This document shows positions 59,077 to 64,000 of a stretch of DNA of 64,000 bases, one piece after another. How positions within the stretch are numbered: position 1 is the stretch's first letter; every line of letters begins with the position of its first letter. This stretch comes from Trichuris trichiura (lineage: Eukaryota; Nematoda; Enoplea; Trichinellida; Trichuridae): assembly GCA_037903355.1 (NCBI GenBank), contig JBAJFE010000060.1, positions 62,001 through 126,000 on the forward strand, read 5' to 3'. A program made the position numbers and the translations under genes. The notes under the pieces were generated by a model that saw nothing but the letters and a program-made list of their open reading frames with translations, was not told where the DNA came from and did not search any database.

Positions 59077-62000
59077 AAAATTCTACCCGTGATAAAACAC
59101 CCAGTTTTCAATAATAACAATAACAGTGATAACTGGCAACCATCCACTAAAGACTGTCAGCTTAACAATGGAGCCAAATCGCACACTAAGGAGAAGGAAA
59201 CTCTGCGAGCCTATTACAAAGAAAGCTACATATTCGACCGAGCAAACTAGCCTGACATGTCAACCAAAACAGAGTATGCCCACTTGGATAAGTGGAGCGT
59301 TAGAGTTGCTCATCAGAAAGGCGAGCCATTTTGTGAAAGTAAGTCGCACAGAAGAAATCCTTTGAACTCCCTGCTGGCTGCCAACTGTGATCCACTAGAA
59401 TCATTTCAACTGGCACTCCAAATTCTTTACAGGCAATTTACGACAGCGTAAAGGTCAATTGGTGGCACGAAACTTACCGATCTCGGCTGAGTAGAACAAC
59501 GATGCAAAAAGGCGCAATACTTTCTTGCTTTTCTCCAACTGAGAAGCTACATTGAAAACGTCTGATGTTTTCACTGCCCTGCTTCAGTCATTCTGGAAAA
59601 CGTCTTGAATAAGCGTTGAACTCAGAGCAGTTCGCAACTAAAGAGATGTTGAGGCAAGATCTTTCCCATTGCACCAATATTCGGTTTCAAATTGACACTT
59701 ATTATTTAAACAGTGATAAATAAATAAAACGACAAAAAGAGTCTTGCATTTACTTTGCCTTGTTGATAATGGAGACACGTGCGATCTGAGCCCAATATTT
59801 GCCATTAAACAGGTCGAATTTTTTAAACAAATATTAGAATAAGTCACCCTGTCACAACCTGCCGCTTCTAACAAATGCCAGTCGTAAGTTTTACAACAGT
59901 TGACATCTTCCTTTTAGAACGGACAACAAAGCCAACTTATGCTAAAGCCATTTGTGTGCATTCAGTACAGTTCCTCCCTAAACATTATATAAAAACAAAG
60001 ACACTAGCGCAATTTGTGCGATGCAGAAAAGTAATATTCCTGCCAACTGTTCCCGACGAAAAAATAGTTCAACAAGTAAAATTAATTTCACACTCAGTGC
60101 AACTTCTCTTGTTGGCAATTAAACTTCTAAATGACAAAAAATAAACACCGACTGAACGTTGAGCCAAGGAAATATGACCATCGCCATTGCTAACTGTCCC
60201 AATGCAGCAGCTTAATTACTCCAATGCATAATTAACATAGGCATCTGTGCTTAGAAGAAAAGCTACATCAAATAGCAAGTTATATACGTTGCTGACAAGG
60301 AAGAGAGCGCTCGTTCTTTTGCATTTAGCAACAGTAAGTATGAACACAAGTTAAAATTTATAAACGACCCCCTGAGAAGCAACAGTGAATCTAGAAATAA
60401 TGGGAAGCAGTAAAAGTGGCTCATTGCGAGCGACCATTAGCATGAAACCGTGTTGCATGCGCAAGTTTGGTTAATCCATAAAAAACATAACGTGAACTAG
60501 ACAGAAGCTGCAGTTCCAAGCATTAAAACTTCTCCCATGATTACTGAAAATCAGCCAAGCTTAAATGCAGCCCGCAAGGTTCTAAAATTTCATACACTCA
60601 ATATCAATGATCACCAACGACCACTTTCAACACGGTAAATTTCCGTAGAAACCAAAATGAAAAGCAGCCGTGTGGTATGCTGTAATTACGGCGGCTTGAC
60701 ATCACTTTCTTGCTTCTTTGGGGAAATCGATTTGTTGAAAACTTCGTTGCTAATCGGCATAATGGAAGCATAAATGATCAAGAAGCGAAGAAGCAGTAGT
60801 TAGGGGGTTTGGCATGCCATTTTTGTAAAGTTGATATCAGTTACTCATTTCATGTTAATAAAATTCACTTCAGCATGCAGATGCACCTTAAAGACATGCT
60901 CTTCTCGCATCTGACCACGTTACGCTTTATAGCAACTTAAAAACCTGCGGCAACGACAGCTAACGTGCACAATGAGAATCACAGTGCGTCGCAACAAGTG
61001 CACTGCACACAAGCAAGCAGAATAAATTCAAATGCCTGCGAAATCAGTTTTACTTATACTTTTTTCGAAGAAACCTATTGGGCTGGTTGTTTACAACAGT
61101 ACTGTTAAATGCCAAAGAATGGCAATACGACGCTCTGCGCCATAATGCCCAGTCAACATCGCAGCACACTCATACCAATGTCAAGTCGGACGGGACATGG
61201 CGCAGCCCAGAGAATGAATGAATAACCGCGACGCTAAACTTCTTCGGCACAATGCTTCGGTAAACAACGAAATGGTGACGTAAAATGGCAAACAATAAAT
61301 GCGGCAAAAATACTCACTTCGCTTAACTAACAGGGTAGTTCAATTTTCAGCGCACAGCATTTAGGACGAAGTAGCTTAAGAAACGATTCGCAGATCATCG
61401 TCGGACCCATCTATTCCTCTGTTAGACAAGTTTTCTAGTAATACTACCGCAATAGTATTAGACAAATTTGCCCTGCCGCTTTTGTAACAAAGTCACTATT
61501 CAATCAACTGGAGAAAATGCAATAAGCGCCGTGTTGCGTACATTATTGTTACTGAAAGCTAATTAATACAAGTAATAATAGTTTACTGCTGCATACAACG
61601 AGACTGTCATAACCTAGACGAGTTGAAATGACCTGTGAGTGAACTGCCTCAGACATGGACAGCAACAAGTCTGCGGCATAAGAACGGAAGTATTATGAGA
61701 ATTTTAACCAAGCTAATCTGCGGTAACAAAAAATCTATAGATTGAAGAAACAGCTTATGCAAACGCAGACGAGCAGAACATCGTGAAAGGTCAGATAGCT
61801 TCTCGTCTTGATCAACAAAACATTTCAGCAAACAGTCCTTTCCCGGTGCAGCACAATGTTTTTCGTATCCCATAACAAAGCACTATTAATTAATTACCTG
61901 CGCCAAAAAGTTAATTAAGCACCGCGTGGGCAATTTACAATGCTGGAAATGTTTGTAACAATGTAGGGCGTTCCGTAGAGGGTTTGAATGCAGGCAGGCT

Positions 62001-64000
62001 ATGGCTAATGTTAAGGATGCGTTCAGCCTGCGCACATTCAATTGTATCTACACTTTGTTGGGGAAAATGAGCGGGGTATTTGAAACAAAAAATTGATAGC
62101 CTTGGTTTAATCGACGCCTAAAAAACTTAAAGCAAACCCCTTATTGAGGTATAAGGGTGGAATGACATTAGTAATAACAAGTTGATCAGGCCTAATGGGG
62201 CCATTGCGTAAAAACTAGATGTAGTGAAAGAAGTTCAGTGTCTCTGGCAGACCATTACCTATCTGATTGTACCCAACGAAGGCATGACCACTTGACAAGC
62301 TCCACTGATGCAAAAGAGAGCCTTAACTTCACACGTTTGAAACAAACAGAACATGCAAAGCGAAGTGCAGCGAATAGCGTTAACTTATGATCCTCCGAAC
62401 TGAACAGGTCAAAGTAAGTAAGCGCGCGTCCTAGCTGAGGGAACTGTAGGTAAGGCAGGGTGAATTACTAAAACTTTTCTGCGCGTATTTTCCTAATGCG
62501 TGGGGAATGACCAAGAAATGCGACGTCAGTCGTTTTTGCCAGAGCACCAATGTTTGCTAAAACATGAGCAACACCAATTTGAGCTTCATTGATTTATATA
62601 CGGTGATGCTTTGTTGCTTTAACGCCGCTCATAAAGCTGCCTGATGCATCGCGTGACTAATGACAATTTCCCAGAATTATGCTGCAGCGACGTGACAGAA
62701 GGGAAGTTGTCGTCAATCATCTTCGTGAATATTAGTAGGCAGCGGGAGGGAACTATGGTTATCAAAACGAGACTATAGTTTCTAGCAAATCATAAAATGA
62801 ATCATGTCGTGAGCAGATTGGTCATAAAGTGATCGTTTGGGGCTGGCGCTTTTGCTTCAGCATTTTAGCAAACGTACTTGACTCCTGATTTACTGTGACA
62901 ACGCTTCATTTATGACTCCAACTCTACAATATGCATATTTCATTTCGTCTTTGAATGGGAGGTATAGCCCTTCAAAGTTCGCCGCTTCTTCTTAACCGAC
63001 GTCCGTGCATTTGCTTAGCAAGTAGCAGTTTATAAAAACGATACGGTTGTGCAGCTTTCAGTTGGCAAAACACTTGGTGCAAAAGGAAGCACCTCTTAAG
63101 CTGAGTCCGACAGTCCCAATCATCAGTGCCAGACGCTCTGATTACCGCAGGCAGAATCAGCAATGAAAACGTAACCTATCGAAACTATCTATAAATTGGC
63201 AACCGCGCTGCACTATCAAGCAACAGAGTCAACAAACTATTAGAAGACTGAATGAATAATCCTGTAGGCTAATTCAAAAATGTCAGTGCTCAACTGCTTA
63301 CCACACGACAAATAGCCTGACTTGCGTAGAAAGTTCTGCACATTTTCAAAAGAGGAGGTATCCTGTTAAGAAACAGAGGATGCCCACTAGCTGACTGATC
63401 AAGTGGCAACTACTGCGCAAAAATGATCTATTCGATATTTTATCATTTTTAAGAGCTTATCTTCTCTCGGCGCCAGTCATGACAACAGTACATTGAATCA
63501 CTTCTTTCGTACACGCCGATACTGACGATTCCTACTAACCAAAACGTCGCCGTGCTGATCGGCCATCATCAGCATGAAAAAGACTAATTTCGTTCGCGAT
63601 AAACTTCATGGCCAAAGAAGTGCACCTTTTCTACATCCTTACGAAGTACCTTGACTGTATGGCCAGCTGTGTGCATGTTACAATGACGCTTCTACTCAAA
63701 CGCTATGGTTTACCAATGAAAAGTGTACCACCAAAATACGATTTGAAATTTCACTCGACAAGTTACCATTTTGAAGTTAATTACAATTGCTCTGCGACTA
63801 TACGTCGTCTATGGCGCTGTTAACATTGGCTAGCATCTACTACGGGCTGACTGATGATCTCCCTATGCATAGGATATGTTTTGAGAAGCGATTATGCGTA
63901 GTAAATGTCACTCTTAGAATCCTCATGTCGTCTAAGTGGGAAAACCTTAGGGTAAGAAGTAAGTCAGCAAGTTAGCGTAAGCAGGCGCATATTAAGCGTC
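59077..64000. other. Gene-poor stretch, nothing recognised
   Basis: About 4.9 kb with frames of at most 89 codons, and no domain, element ends or structural RNA that I can support on either strand. Confidence 0.4.

Overview
This is a stretch of an invertebrate animal genome, most likely a nematode. Three things point there: a membrane-anchored ZP-domain protein of the cuticlin type with a furin site, a SALL/SEM-4 zinc-finger gene, and many introns of only 47-66 bp. Base composition is moderate (roughly 40% GC by eye). A Dorylaimia (clade I) worm is a guess from composition and intron style, not shown. Four spliced genes can be rebuilt exon by exon with matching splice phases. About half of the window is non-coding or holds small transposable elements.

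Layout. 1-4.9 kb: no gene; one complete non-autonomous hAT element with an 8-bp target duplication. 4.9-7.5 kb, minus: 3' part of a cuticlin-like ZP gene (six exons, one GC-AG intron; 5' end not found). 7.5-13.9 kb: no recognised gene; a ~360-bp fold-back insertion flanked by 14-bp direct repeats. 13.9-18.0 kb, minus: a four-exon coiled-coil gene of unknown function, whose first intron carries a 382-bp insertion flanked by 15-bp direct repeats. 18.0-21.9 kb: intergenic, with a partial copy of that insertion, a third copy of a shared hairpin motif, and a pogo/Tigger-like MITE with TA flanks. 21.9-34.0 kb, plus: a complete tubby gene (ten coding exons, 458 aa). 34.0-37.2 kb: space between convergent genes. 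37.2-46.7 kb, minus: a complete SALL (spalt) gene (seven coding exons, 1271 aa). 46.7-64 kb: long upstream region of SALL with low-complexity tracts, one perfect 37-bp-arm hairpin and one unexplained 186-codon open frame.

The four genes are unrelated in function: cuticle/apical matrix, unknown coiled coil, cilia/phosphoinositide-linked Tubby, and a NuRD-type transcription repressor. They do not form an operon. Tubby and SALL are tail to tail; the coiled-coil gene and Tubby are head to head.

The strongest candidate for something undescribed is a motif found three times (12121-12153 minus, 17114-17146 minus, 19930-19962 plus): CTGANGA, a 6-bp hairpin whose pairing is kept despite base changes, then an AAAGC. 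This resembles the core of a hammerhead ribozyme. Two of the copies lie inside insertions with perfect 14-15 bp direct repeats, which suggests a small retro-element family, possibly related to Penelope-like elements or retrozymes. Three further near-perfect hairpins lie in tubby intron 1, in the presumed tubby 3' UTR, and in the desert near 59 kb.
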